In this document: piece after piece, positions 15,711-25,854 of the stretch
Position numbering within the stretch: position 1 is the stretch's first letter
How the letters are laid out: each line of letters begins with the position of its first letter
Origin: CAZHJK01 sp964533275
GTDB taxonomy: Bacteria > Bacillota > Clostridia > Eubacteriales > Garciellaceae
Length of the DNA: 25,872 nt
Direction: 5' to 3'
NCBI GenBank assembly: GCA_964533275.1
Contig: CAZHJK010000032.1
Span: 1 to 25,872 of the forward strand
The notes under the pieces: generated by a model
What the model was told of the DNA's origin: nothing
Databases searched by the model: none
Seen by the model: the letters and a program-made list of their open reading frames with translations, nothing else
Made by a program: the position numbers and the translations under genes

Positions 15711-15738
15711 TGGTATAAGGTATATGGTATATGGTATA
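15711..15738. repeat. Four tandem copies of a 7-base repeat
   Basis: The heptamer TGGTATA occurs four times in tandem (15711-15738; the second copy begins with A) in the 100-base gap between the B12 domain gene and meaB. On the transcribed strand it reads TATACCA. No gene or hairpin is evident. It may be a slippage-prone microsatellite. Confidence 0.75.
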
Positions 15739-15800
15739 AAAACCTTAAACCTCTAGATGATGCATCTATAATTAATATATATTTACCTTATACCTAATTT

Positions 15801-16199
15801 TTAGTTTCTCTTTATATTTTCCTTTATATAATCTATAAAGGTAGAAGTAGTTGTACCTGGGGTGAATATCTCAGCTATTCCTACATCCTTTAGTGGTTGA
15901 ATATCATCTTCTGGAATAACTCCTCCGCCTATAACTAATATATCTTCTATATTATCTTTCTTTAATAAATCCATTACCCTTGGAAAAAGGTGGCTATGTG
16001 CCCCTGATAAAATACTCATTGCAATACAATCAACATCCTCTTGTATTGCTGCCTCCACAATTTGTTCAGGAGTTTGCCTAAGTCCAGTATAAATAACTTC
16101 CATACCTGCATCCCTAAGAGCTCGGGCAATTACCTTTGCACCTCTGTCGTGCCCATCCAACCCAGGTTTTCCAACTAATACTCTAATAGGTCTATCCAT
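15801..16199 (-). CDS. Methylmalonyl-CoA mutase small subunit, B12-binding domain
   Basis: Holds adenosylcobalamin for the radical rearrangement of succinyl-CoA and (R)-methylmalonyl-CoA. The 132-residue product is only the C-terminal cobalamin domain, with the DxHxxG motif as DGHDRG at 15-20; His17 should be the lower axial ligand of cobalt. GGGVIPEDD and the final GIAEIFTPGTTTSTF are also typical. It starts with ATG behind AAAGGAGGAGG. In many bacteria this domain is fused to the mutase; here it is a separate gene 124 bases after the large subunit, the split form known from Clostridia and archaea. Confidence 0.94.
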   Translation of the reverse strand: MDRPIRVLVGKPGLDGHDRGAKVIARALRDAGMEVIYTGLRQTPEQIVEAAIQEDVDCIAMSILSGAHSHLFPRVMDLLKKDNIEDILVIGGGVIPEDDIQPLKDVGIAEIFTPGTTTSTFIDYIKENIKRN

Positions 16200-16323
16200 A
16201 TTTCCTCCTCCTTTACAATTCTGTTTTTCTTTTTTTTAACCTTTGTTATACTAGTCTAATAAATATATATATTTAAGTCGATTGTTTATATTTAATTACT
16301 AAAATTAATTTTATTTTCCTATT

Positions 16324-18003
<1,680 letters not shown>

Positions 18004-18082
18004 ATAATCTCCTCCTTTTCTTATCTAATTGCAGTCCATATTTTTCTTCAAGCAGCCGTGCTTATATTTAGTATAAGTTCAT

Positions 18083-18118
18083 AAAAACACAGCTTTGCCT
18101 TTTGAATACCAAAGCTGT
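18083..18118 (-). terminator. Terminator-like hairpin in the leader of the mutase gene (possible attenuator)
   Basis: Perfect 9-base arms ACAGCTTTG and CAAAGCTGT (18089-18118) enclose a 12-base loop and are followed on the minus strand by G and TTTTT. It lies downstream of the predicted promoter and about 80 bases before the mutase start, so it would terminate transcription before the operon unless prevented. A second hairpin (arms ATGAGTA and TACTCAT, 18128-18157) lies just 5' of it. Confidence 0.55.
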
Positions 18119-18275
18119 ACAATTTAGATGAGTAACAAATTCCCCTTTGATACTCATTTTATGAAGTAGAAAAGTTCTTTTTCAAAAAATATATCAAACT
18201 TTCCTGTTTCACAAGGGCGTTAACATTTTGCACGCTTTCTTGTGTAATTATTATTTTATAATCACCATATTAATA
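18119..18275 (-). promoter_or_regulatory. Upstream region of the methylmalonyl-CoA operon: probable promoter and inverted repeats
   Basis: This is the core of the 386-base gene-free gap between pckA and the mutase. The best promoter on the minus strand is TTGAAA (18180-18185) and TAAAAT (18156-18161) with an 18-base spacer. About 25-60 bases further upstream is a nested inverted repeat: outer arms CACAAG and CTTGTG (18210-18215, 18239-18244) around inner GCGT and ACGC. It could bind a regulator. I looked for a cobalamin riboswitch, which would suit a B12 enzyme, and saw none. Confidence 0.45.
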
Positions 18276-18310
18276 TTCTTCAAAAAAAAGAGGAATCCTC
18301 TTTTTTTTGA
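18276..18310 (-). terminator. Intrinsic terminator after pckA
   Basis: A 16-pair stem with arms made of GAGG/CCTC plus an A8/T8 tract and CTTC/GAAG, loop of three bases. The T8 tract after the GC core works as the U run. It lies 80 bases after the pckA stop; because it is symmetric it would work on either strand. Confidence 0.85.
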
Positions 18311-18389
18311 AGGTTTTTTTTCAAAAATTCATTTTTTGTTAAATATATGAATTATTTCTTGCAAATATGCTATTTCCCTGTAATTTATA

Positions 18390-19916
18390 TTATTTATTAT
18401 ATTTTTCGTAATTTGCTATTATTTTATCCTTTAATTTCTTTGCTACTCTATCATATTCCTCCTTATTTTCCCATGTATTTCTTGGGTTTAATATATCTGA
18501 AGGTACTCCCGGACATTCTTCCGGAATATAGAAGTCGAAAATATCATCCTTATAGAATTTAGTATCTTTTAATCCTCCTGAAACAGCAGCCTTTACTATT
18601 GCCCTAGTATATGGAAGATTAATTCTTTCTCCTACACCATAGCCTCCCTTAATATAACCAGTATTAATTAAATAAACATCTATATTATCCTTCTCTATCT
18701 TATCCCCTAATAGGTTAGCATAAACCATAGGATTTAGTAACATAAATGGTTCACCGAAACATGCTGAAAAAGTTGTTTGAGGTTCGGTTATTCCTACCTC
18801 TGTTCCAGCTACTTTACTTGTATAACCAGACATAAAATGATAAATAGCTTCTTCGCGGTTCAATTTAGAAACAGGCGGCATTACACCAAATGCATCAAAG
18901 GTAAGAAAAATTATAGTATTTGGAACACTACCAGCACCAGTTTCTTCTATATTATCTATGTGATGAATTGGATATGCTGCTCTTGTGTTTTCTGTAAAAG
19001 TATCATCATAATAATCTGGTACTCTATTTTCATCTAATACTACATTTTCTAAAATAGCTCCATACTTAATTGCATTATAAATTTCCTTTTCCTTTTCCTT
19101 GTCTAGATTAATTGCCTTCGCATAACATCCACCTTCAAAATTAAAAATACCATCGTCGCTCCATCCATGTTCATCGTCGCCTATGAGCTTCCTATCTGGA
19201 TCTGTAGATAGAGTAGTTTTACCTGTGCCAGACAAGCCAAAGAATACGGCAGTATTTCCATCCTCCCCTATATTAGCTGAACAATGCATTGGCATTATTC
19301 CTTTTTGTGGCAATATGTAATTCATTACTGAAAATATAGATTTTTTGATTTCTCCTGAATATCCACTTCCACCGATTAAAACTATTTTTTTAGTGAAGTT
19401 TACTATAATAAAGCATTCGGATTTTACACCATCTTCTATTCCCTTAGCCTTAAACCCCGGAGCTGAAATTACATTAAAACCTGGTATAAAATTATTTAGT
19501 TCTTCTTTATTAGGACGGATAAGCATTTGATTAGAAAACATTGCTTGATATGCGCATTCACACACTACCCTTATTGGTAGAGAATGTTCCTTTAAAGCTC
19601 CTACAAAACCATCAAATACAAATAAATCAGTGTTTTTTAGATATTCTAAAACATCATTATAAAGCTTATCAAAGGTTTTTGTCTCAATCGGAAAATTTAC
19701 ATCTCCCCAATTTACATTATCTTTTGTTATATCATCCATTACAATAAATCTGTCATTTGCTGATCTACCGGAGTACTTGCCTGTATTTATAACAATACTA
19801 CCCTTGTCAGATAGCTTACCTTCTCCTCTTTTTATTACAAATTCCACAAGTTCGGCTACACTAGCATTTCTGTACAAATTCTTATAATCCTTTAAGCCTA
19901 AATAATCCAAGTTCAC
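18390..19916 (-). CDS. pckA: Phosphoenolpyruvate carboxykinase (ATP)
   Basis: Interconverts oxaloacetate plus ATP and PEP plus CO2 plus ADP. The 508-residue product has the ATP-type signatures GLSGTGKTTLS (227-237, the kinase 1a loop), the kinase 2 and metal region GDDEHGWSDDGIFNFEGG (246-263), HCSANIGEDGN (211-221), and a C-terminal GGYGVGERINLPYTRAIV with the residues that contact ATP and oxaloacetate. The start is GTG with AAGGGG about 10 bases ahead. It has its own promoter and terminator. In a fermenter with the propionate-forming genes next door it may work in the carboxylating, ATP-forming direction, although gluconeogenesis is also possible. Confidence 0.96.
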   Translation of the reverse strand: MNLDYLGLKDYKNLYRNASVAELVEFVIKRGEGKLSDKGSIVINTGKYSGRSANDRFIVMDDITKDNVNWGDVNFPIETKTFDKLYNDVLEYLKNTDLFVFDGFVGALKEHSLPIRVVCECAYQAMFSNQMLIRPNKEELNNFIPGFNVISAPGFKAKGIEDGVKSECFIIVNFTKKIVLIGGSGYSGEIKKSIFSVMNYILPQKGIMPMHCSANIGEDGNTAVFFGLSGTGKTTLSTDPDRKLIGDDEHGWSDDGIFNFEGGCYAKAINLDKEKEKEIYNAIKYGAILENVVLDENRVPDYYDDTFTENTRAAYPIHHIDNIEETGAGSVPNTIIFLTFDAFGVMPPVSKLNREEAIYHFMSGYTSKVAGTEVGITEPQTTFSACFGEPFMLLNPMVYANLLGDKIEKDNIDVYLINTGYIKGGYGVGERINLPYTRAIVKAAVSGGLKDTKFYKDDIFDFYIPEECPGVPSDILNPRNTWENKEEYDRVAKKLKDKIIANYEKYNK

Positions 19917-19968
19917 TTTAATTTAGCCCCTTTCTAAATTGATTTTTATTAATCATCATACAAAGCTT

Positions 19969-19997
19969 ATTATAGTAAATACTGCTGGATTTATCAA
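19969..19997 (-). promoter_or_regulatory. Promoter of pckA
   Basis: On the minus strand TTGATA (19992-19997) and TATAAT (19969-19974) are separated by 17 bases, about 50 bases before the GTG start of pckA and just after the fhs terminator. Confidence 0.75.
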
Positions 19998-20004
19998 TCC
20001 TTTA

Positions 20005-20040
20005 TAAAAAAATAGCTTAAAAACTAGTTTTAAACTATTT
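20005..20040 (-). terminator. Intrinsic terminator after fhs
   Basis: A 13-pair AT-rich stem (arms 20010-20022 and 20028-20040, one G-U pair) with a 5-base loop is followed on the minus strand by a run of T (7 counting overlap with the stem). It ends just upstream of the pckA -35 box. Confidence 0.7.
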
Positions 20041-20102
20041 AATGTGCTACACTATTTATAATTTTTTAAGTAATTCTTCATTACATATTATAATAAAACG
20101 CC

Positions 20103-21773
20103 TTAGAACAAACCTATAATATTCCCAAATTCATCAATATCTATTTTTTCAGCTGAAGGTACCTTAGGAAGTCCAGGCATAGTCATTATTTCACCTGTCA
20201 TAACAACAATAAAACCTGCACCTGCTGAGATCTTTGCATCTGATATAGTTATTTTAAAGTTCTGAGGTCTTCCAGCTTTAGATGGATCGTCCGATAGGGA
20301 ATATTGGGTTTTTGCCATACAAATAGGAAGTGCTGCTAATCCTTGTTCTTCTAATTCTCTAATAACCTTTTCTGCTTTTGGTGTATAATTAGCTCCCAAA
20401 CCTCCATATATCTCTTTAACTATTTTTTCTATTTTTTCTTTAATAGGTAGTTTCACATCATATAAGACTTTAAAGGTATTTTCACCCTCATTTATTATCT
20501 TAATAAGCTTCTCGGCTAATTCTATTCCACCTTTGCCACCTTTTTCCCAAACCTCACAGGGCGCAACCTCCACACCAATTTCTTTACATTTTTGCTGTAC
20601 TATTGCTATTTCCTCATCAGTGTCTGATGAAAAAATATTTATGGCAACAACTACTGGAACGCCAAACTTTTGTATATTTTCTATTTGTTTTTCTAAATTA
20701 GCCAATCCTTTTTTAAGACTAGAAATATCCGGTGATTCTAATGAGTTTTTAGCAGTACCACCGTGCATTTTTAATGCTCTTATAGTTGCTACTAATACCG
20801 CTCCATCTGGTCTTAAATTACCAGAACGACATTTAATATTAAAAAATTTTTCTGCCCCTAGATCAGCACCAAAACCTGCTTCAGTTATAACATAATCTGC
20901 AAGTTTTAAAGCATATTGAGTAGCCATAATACTATTACACCCATGGGCTATATTTGCAAAGGGACCTCCATGTATAAAAGCTGGTACATTTTCTAGGGTT
21001 TGGACTAAATTAGGCTTTATGGCATCCTTAAGAAGTAAGGTTATTGCTCCTTCGACCCTTAAATCTCTTGCTCTTACGGGTCTATTGTTGATATCAAATG
21101 CCACAACAATATTCCCTACCCTCTTCTTTAGATCCATCAAATCAGTAGCTAAACATAAAATAGCCATTAATTCAGAGGCAACACTAATTGTAAAGCTATC
21201 TTCTCTAGGCATTCCACTAGTCTTTCCTCCTAATCCTACTACTATATTTCGAAGGGCTCGATCATTCATATCCATTACTCTTTTCCATAGAACCCTTCTT
21301 ACTTCAATTCCTAATACATTACCTCTGTGTATATGGTTATCAATTACAGCTGATAATAAATTATTTGCTGATGTAACTGCATGTAAATCACCAGTAAAAT
21401 GAAGATTTATATCTTCCATAGGCACAACTTGAGAATAACCTCCCCCAGCGGCTCCTCCCTTGATGCCAAATACAGGCCCTAGGGAGGGTTCCCTTAAGCA
21501 TATGCAAACTTTTTCTCCAATCTCATTTAAGGCTTGACCTAGTCCAACCGTTGTTGTGGATTTTCCTTCTCCTGCTGGAGTAGGATTTATAGCAGTAACA
21601 AGAATTAACTTACCATTTTTATTATCCTTAATCCTATTCCATAGCTTTGGATTAATCTTTGCCTTATACTTCCCATAGGATTCTAGGTCATCTTCTCCTA
21701 TACCTAATTGCTGAGCAACTTCAAAGATGGGTTTTATTTCTGCCTCTTGGGCAATTTGTATATCACTTTTCAT
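20103..21773 (-). CDS. fhs: Formate-tetrahydrofolate ligase
   Basis: Makes 10-formyl-tetrahydrofolate from formate, THF and ATP; it is the entry of formate into the methyl branch of the acetyl-CoA pathway and runs in reverse in purine or glycine fermentation. The nucleotide loop PTPAGEGKSTTT (64-75), the KGGAAGGGYSQVVPMEDINLHFTGD block and the C-terminal GGLGANYTPKAEKVI and FIVVMTGEIMTMPGLP blocks are diagnostic. A frame-extending ATG at 21788 exists, but GGAGG lies inside that extension just before the ATG at 21773, giving 556 residues, the usual length. It stands alone between terminators. Many non-acetogenic Clostridia also have it, so it does not prove acetogenesis. Confidence 0.96.
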   Translation of the reverse strand: MKSDIQIAQEAEIKPIFEVAQQLGIGEDDLESYGKYKAKINPKLWNRIKDNKNGKLILVTAINPTPAGEGKSTTTVGLGQALNEIGEKVCICLREPSLGPVFGIKGGAAGGGYSQVVPMEDINLHFTGDLHAVTSANNLLSAVIDNHIHRGNVLGIEVRRVLWKRVMDMNDRALRNIVVGLGGKTSGMPREDSFTISVASELMAILCLATDLMDLKKRVGNIVVAFDINNRPVRARDLRVEGAITLLLKDAIKPNLVQTLENVPAFIHGGPFANIAHGCNSIMATQYALKLADYVITEAGFGADLGAEKFFNIKCRSGNLRPDGAVLVATIRALKMHGGTAKNSLESPDISSLKKGLANLEKQIENIQKFGVPVVVAINIFSSDTDEEIAIVQQKCKEIGVEVAPCEVWEKGGKGGIELAEKLIKIINEGENTFKVLYDVKLPIKEKIEKIVKEIYGGLGANYTPKAEKVIRELEEQGLAALPICMAKTQYSLSDDPSKAGRPQNFKITISDAKISAGAGFIVVMTGEIMTMPGLPKVPSAEKIDIDEFGNIIGLF

Positions 21774-21907
21774 AGTATTTTCCTCCATATGTTTTTTATA
21801 ATAAGCAACGAAACTACGAAGGCGTCAAATCTTATTGTGAACACACCTTCCTTTTACTTATATTATTGATTAATATATAAATTTATATTACCAACTTTAA
21901 TAACTTT

Positions 21908-21941
21908 AAACAAAAAGTCGCCCTTAGGCGACTTTTTGTTT
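21908..21941 (-). terminator. Intrinsic terminator after ftsH
   Basis: Perfect 15-base arms (AAACAAAAAGTCGCC and its inverse) with the 4-base loop TAAG, ending in TTTTTGTTT. It starts right after the ftsH stop and separates ftsH from fhs. It is symmetric enough to act on both strands. Confidence 0.9.
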
Positions 21942-21944
21942 AAA

Positions 21945-23753
21945 TTATGCACTTGCAAAGACTTCTTCAAATTCTGCTCTATCTATCTTTTCCTTTTCCA
22001 ATAGTCTTTCAGCTACTTTATGAAGTTTACTTAGATTTTCCTCCAATAAGTCATGGGCTGATTGATATGCTTCTTCTATAATGTTTCTCATTTCTTTATC
22101 AATAGCTGCTGCTACCTCTTCACTATAATTTCTACTTCTATTAAAGTCCCTTCCCATAAAAACCTCATCCTCTTTAGTTCCAAAGGTCATTGGTCCAAGA
22201 TTCTCACTCATTCCATATTCTGTAATCATTTTTCTAGCAATGGATGTTGCTCTTTCTAAATCATTTTGTGCTCCGGTACTTATATCGTCTAGCACTATCT
22301 TTTCAGCAACTCGTCCTCCTAATAACCCAACAATCTCCTCTAATAATTCTGAACGAGCCATATAGAATTTTTCATCCTCTGGCAAGGATAAGGTATATCC
22401 TCCAGCCATTCCTCTAGGAACAATTGATATCTCATGTACTGGATCAACATGGGGTAATAGCTTCATTACAACTGCATGCCCAGCTTCATGATAGGCAGTT
22501 AACTTTCTATCCTTTTCGTTTACCACTCTACTGCGTTTTTCTGGACCTGCTATTACCCTGGTTACAGCATCTTCTAATTCATTCATCCCAATAGTTTTTT
22601 TATTTCTACGGGCTGCTAATAAAGCCGCTTCATTCATTAAGTTTTCTAAATCTGCTCCAGTAAAACCCGGGGTCCCTTTAGCCACAGTTTTTAAATCAAC
22701 CTCTTCTTCTAGAGGCTTACCTTTAATATGGACCTGTAAAATTTCTTCTCTACCCTTTACATCAGGTCGACCAACTGGAATTTGTCTATCAAATCTTCCT
22801 GGTCTTAATAGTGCAGGGTCTAATATATCTGGTCTATTGGTTGCAGCAACAATTATTATTCCTTCGTTTACACCAAAACCATCCATTTCAACTAGTAATT
22901 GATTAAGAGTCTGCTCTCTTTCATCATGTCCTCCACCTAATCCTGCACCTCTTTGACGACCAACAGCATCTATCTCATCTATAAACACAATACAAGGAGA
23001 GTTCTTTTTTGCATTTTCAAATAAATCTCTTACTCTTGATGCTCCAACACCAACAAACATTTCTACAAAATCTGAACCACTAATACTAAAGAAAGGAGCA
23101 CCTGCTTCTCCAGCTATAGCTCTTGCCAATAGGGTTTTACCTGTACCGGGAGGTCCTACTAATAAAACCCCCTTTGGAATTCTTGCCCCTAATTCTAAGA
23201 ACCTTCTAGGTGATTTAAGAAATTCCACAATTTCCTCTAATTCTTCCTTTTCCTCATCGGCACCTGCAACATCATCAAAGGTAACTTTTTTCTTGTCATC
23301 AGAATGCAGCTTTGCTTTGCTTTTCCCAAAGGACATAACCTTTCCGCCTCCCCCTTGGGATTGTTGTGTAAAGACAAAGAAAAATACCACCATCAATATT
23401 ACTAGGAATAATGTTGGTAAAAGAGAAGACCACCAGGGATTTTGTGCTGGTGCTTTTACATCTGTTTGTTGAATAGTCCCAGCTTTTATAGCCTCATGCA
23501 CCTCTGGTAGCTGAATAAATATAGATTGAGGAGGAATAACACCATCAAATTTAGTTCCATTTGTTAATGTTCCTGTCACAGAATATTGATCAACTTCCAT
23601 TTCTTTTACATTACCAGCTTGTATATTCTTTAATATTTCATCATATCGTAATGTGTTTACATCTGTCTCTTCTGTACCAAATAATTGAACTAAAGCTACA
23701 ATAATAATAAGTATGATTAGATAGAAACTAATCATGCGAAAAAACTTTCTCAA
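21945..23753 (-). CDS. ftsH: ATP-dependent membrane zinc metalloprotease FtsH
   Basis: Degrades damaged or regulatory membrane and soluble proteins, anchored in the cytoplasmic membrane as a hexamer. In 602 residues: TM1 (about 7-24), an extracytoplasmic domain (25-108), TM2 (about 111-129), the AAA module with Walker A GPPGTGKT (200-207), IVFIDEID (Walker B, about 255-262) and the arginine-finger region RPGRFDR, then the protease domain with HEAGH (422-426). The frame stays open to an ATG at 23822, but that stretch covers a probable promoter. A TTG at 23753 follows GAGGGGAG and gives the typical N-terminus MRKFFRMISFY, so I prefer it. It sits after hpt as in many Firmicutes. Confidence 0.95.
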   Translation of the reverse strand: MRKFFRMISFYLIILIIIVALVQLFGTEETDVNTLRYDEILKNIQAGNVKEMEVDQYSVTGTLTNGTKFDGVIPPQSIFIQLPEVHEAIKAGTIQQTDVKAPAQNPWWSSLLPTLFLVILMVVFFFVFTQQSQGGGGKVMSFGKSKAKLHSDDKKKVTFDDVAGADEEKEELEEIVEFLKSPRRFLELGARIPKGVLLVGPPGTGKTLLARAIAGEAGAPFFSISGSDFVEMFVGVGASRVRDLFENAKKNSPCIVFIDEIDAVGRQRGAGLGGGHDEREQTLNQLLVEMDGFGVNEGIIIVAATNRPDILDPALLRPGRFDRQIPVGRPDVKGREEILQVHIKGKPLEEEVDLKTVAKGTPGFTGADLENLMNEAALLAARRNKKTIGMNELEDAVTRVIAGPEKRSRVVNEKDRKLTAYHEAGHAVVMKLLPHVDPVHEISIVPRGMAGGYTLSLPEDEKFYMARSELLEEIVGLLGGRVAEKIVLDDISTGAQNDLERATSIARKMITEYGMSENLGPMTFGTKEDEVFMGRDFNRSRNYSEEVAAAIDKEMRNIIEEAYQSAHDLLEENLSKLHKVAERLLEKEKIDRAEFEEVFASA

Positions 23754-23793
23754 ATAAAATACACTCCCCTCAAACTCTATTTCTGTATTAAGT

Positions 23794-23822
23794 AATATAC
23801 CATAAAATAAACCGAAAAACAA
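23794..23822 (-). promoter_or_regulatory. Probable promoter of ftsH with extended -10
   Basis: On the minus strand TTGTTT (23817-23822) and TATATT (23794-23799) are separated by 17 bases, with TG one base before the -10. It lies between hpt and the chosen TTG start of ftsH, which supports the shorter FtsH. Confidence 0.5.
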
Positions 23823-23846
23823 CGATGTCCTTTATTGTAAAAGTTC

Positions 23847-24383
23847 TTATTTATAAATGTCTTCTTTTAAAACACCTATGTATGGTAAGTTTCTGTACTT
23901 TTGAGCATAATCTAATCCATAGCCTACTACAAATTCATCTGGCACTTGAAATCCAATATAATCAACATTAACATTTGATACCTTATTTTCAGGCTTCTCC
24001 AATAGACTACAAACCTTAATACTTTTTATCCCCCTACTCTTTAATAAATCCATTAAGTAGCTTAGGGTTAATCCACTGTCTACTATATCCTCTACAATTA
24101 AAAGATCCTTATTTTCAATACTTGCATCTAAATCCTTAATAATTCTTACAACCCCAGAGGAATGTGTTGAATTGCCATAGCTAGATACTGCCATAAAATC
24201 CATTTCCAGTGGAATATCTATGTTTTGAACTAAATCTGACATGAATAAAACTCCACCCTTTAAAACACATATAACAAGTAGATCCTTTCCCTTATAATCC
24301 TTTGAGATTTCTTTTCCCAATTCCATAATTCTATTTTGAAGCTTATCCTTATCTATTAGAATTTTTTTTAAATCATTGTGCAT
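23847..24383 (-). CDS. hpt: Hypoxanthine phosphoribosyltransferase
   Basis: Purine salvage: forms IMP (and usually GMP) from hypoxanthine or guanine with PRPP. The 178 residues show the type I PRTase fold, with the flexible loop region around SSYGNSTHSSG (67-77), the PRPP-binding motif LLIVEDIVDSGLTL (94-107, with the two acidic residues after VE) and the C-terminal VPDEFVVGYGLDYAQKYRNLPYIG that closes over the base. It overlaps tilS by 11 bases, a coupling conserved in Bacilli and Clostridia. Confidence 0.96.
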   Translation of the reverse strand: MHNDLKKILIDKDKLQNRIMELGKEISKDYKGKDLLVICVLKGGVLFMSDLVQNIDIPLEMDFMAVSSYGNSTHSSGVVRIIKDLDASIENKDLLIVEDIVDSGLTLSYLMDLLKSRGIKSIKVCSLLEKPENKVSNVNVDYIGFQVPDEFVVGYGLDYAQKYRNLPYIGVLKEDIYK

Positions 24384-25779
24384 ATTTTACAGCCTCCTTA
24401 TGTTTGCATTCAATAGTTAGAATAATATTTGTATTTTCATCTACAACATATCTTTCATCAACTCTATAACCTACTACCCATATAATACCTTTCTCACTTA
24501 CTACTAATGGTACTTCATCTCTTTTATCTCTAGGCACTTTTATATCAATGAAATAATCCTTTATTTTTTTTGATCCGATATTACCGCTGGGTTTAAAGGT
24601 GTCTCCTGGAATTCTGTTACGAACAAATATTGGTGCTCCAATCTTCTCATAATCAAAATAACCCTTTTTAGAATCACTCTTTATTATATCAACATCTTCT
24701 CTTCTTTCCAAATATAAATTTAGCTCCAAATTTAATTCAGGTATAAAGAATTTCTCACCTATAGGCAATGAGTAGCAAAAAGGTTTTATTTGGTCCTTTT
24801 CTCCCTGTTTTATTATTAATTGCTTGTATTGTCTTTTTATTCTTATTTCTTGGGGAAGTTGTAATGTCCATGTAGTTTTGCTTTTATCCTCCATCATTTC
24901 TACAATTAATTGTATATGAGTATGTTCTATTTCCTTTAGATTACCCTTTACCCATTCTATGGACCTTCGCAACATTTCTTTTTGTTCAAAAGCAGAAAGT
25001 TCGGCTAACCAATTCATAGATAAGATGATAGCTTCACCTGATTTATTTATATTTTGACTCCACAATTTCCCCATTTCATTATTAATATAATCCTGTTGTT
25101 CCCAAATTATTTCACCCAAATTTTGTAGATTACTCTTTAAGTTACCATTATATTGTTCTAAGTAGGGTAAAACTTCTAAACGAATTTTATTTCTAAAATA
25201 AATTGGCTGTAAATTACTCTCATCTGTTTTAGGAAACAATTTATGAACCTTACAATAATCTAATATTTCTTCTCTAGTACAGGATAATAATGGTCTTATT
25301 ACTCCATCTTCTCTATGGGGTGAAATTCCAGCAAGACCACTTGGACCTGTCCCTCTTAGTATTCTCATTAATATAGTCTCAGCATTATCATCCCTATGTT
25401 GTCCCAGGGCAATTTTTTGAAGCTTGTGACTTTCTTTTATTTTATAAAAACAGTTATAACGAACCTCTCTGCCTGCCTCTTCTATAGAAATTCCCTTATT
25501 CCTGCTTAATAATTTTATATCCTCCCTATGGGCATAAAAAGGGATATCCCATTCTTGGCATAAATCCCTCACATAAGTTTCATCTTCCTCGGCATGTTCA
25601 CCCCTTATTAGGTGATTTATGTGTATTACCATTAAACGCAGGTTAAAAGAATATCTTAAAGAATGTAAAATATGTAGTAGACAAATAGAGTCCGGTCCTC
25701 CAGAAACAGCTACCAGCACTCCATCACCTGAATTAATCATTTTATACTTCTTTATGTACTTAATGACCTTATCTTTCAT
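24373..25779 (-). CDS. tilS: tRNA(Ile)-lysidine synthase
   Basis: Converts C34 of tRNA-Ile(CAU) to lysidine so that it reads AUA codons, using ATP and lysine; essential in most bacteria. The 468 residues have the N-type ATP pyrophosphatase loop AVSGGPDS (24-31), HINHLIRGEHAEEDE, LGQHRDDNAETILMRILRGTGPSGLAGI, a middle substrate-binding domain, and the C-terminal TilS domain ending in DKRDEVPLVVSEKGIIWVVGYRVDERY. The ATG has GAAGG ahead. It begins the tilS-hpt-ftsH block, and the 3' end overlaps hpt. Confidence 0.96.
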   Translation of the reverse strand: MKDKVIKYIKKYKMINSGDGVLVAVSGGPDSICLLHILHSLRYSFNLRLMVIHINHLIRGEHAEEDETYVRDLCQEWDIPFYAHREDIKLLSRNKGISIEEAGREVRYNCFYKIKESHKLQKIALGQHRDDNAETILMRILRGTGPSGLAGISPHREDGVIRPLLSCTREEILDYCKVHKLFPKTDESNLQPIYFRNKIRLEVLPYLEQYNGNLKSNLQNLGEIIWEQQDYINNEMGKLWSQNINKSGEAIILSMNWLAELSAFEQKEMLRRSIEWVKGNLKEIEHTHIQLIVEMMEDKSKTTWTLQLPQEIRIKRQYKQLIIKQGEKDQIKPFCYSLPIGEKFFIPELNLELNLYLERREDVDIIKSDSKKGYFDYEKIGAPIFVRNRIPGDTFKPSGNIGSKKIKDYFIDIKVPRDKRDEVPLVVSEKGIIWVVGYRVDERYVVDENTNIILTIECKHKEAVKYAQ

Positions 25780-25825
25780 CTTATACCAGCCTTCTATTTT
25801 ATTTATAATTTTTTAATCTTACTTT

Positions 25826-25854
25826 ATTCTACATTTTTTAGTATACCCCTTCAA
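25826..25854 (-). promoter_or_regulatory. Possible promoter of tilS-hpt
   Basis: On the minus strand TTGAAG (25849-25854) and TAGAAT (25826-25831) are separated by 17 bases, about 45 bases before the tilS start. Agreement with the consensus is moderate, and the upstream neighbour lies outside the window, so read-through cannot be judged. Confidence 0.45.

Noticed and set aside
15711..15738. CRISPR-like repeat
   Set aside because: The units are only 7 bases long and contiguous, with no spacers and no cas genes.
18217..18240. Catabolite (cre) site near the mutase promoter
   Set aside because: A partial match around AAAGCG fails in the second half of the consensus; the nested inverted repeat explains the symmetry better.
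18004..18275. Cobalamin riboswitch for the B12-dependent mutase
   Set aside because: I looked for the B12-box and the characteristic junction sequences on the minus strand and did not find them.
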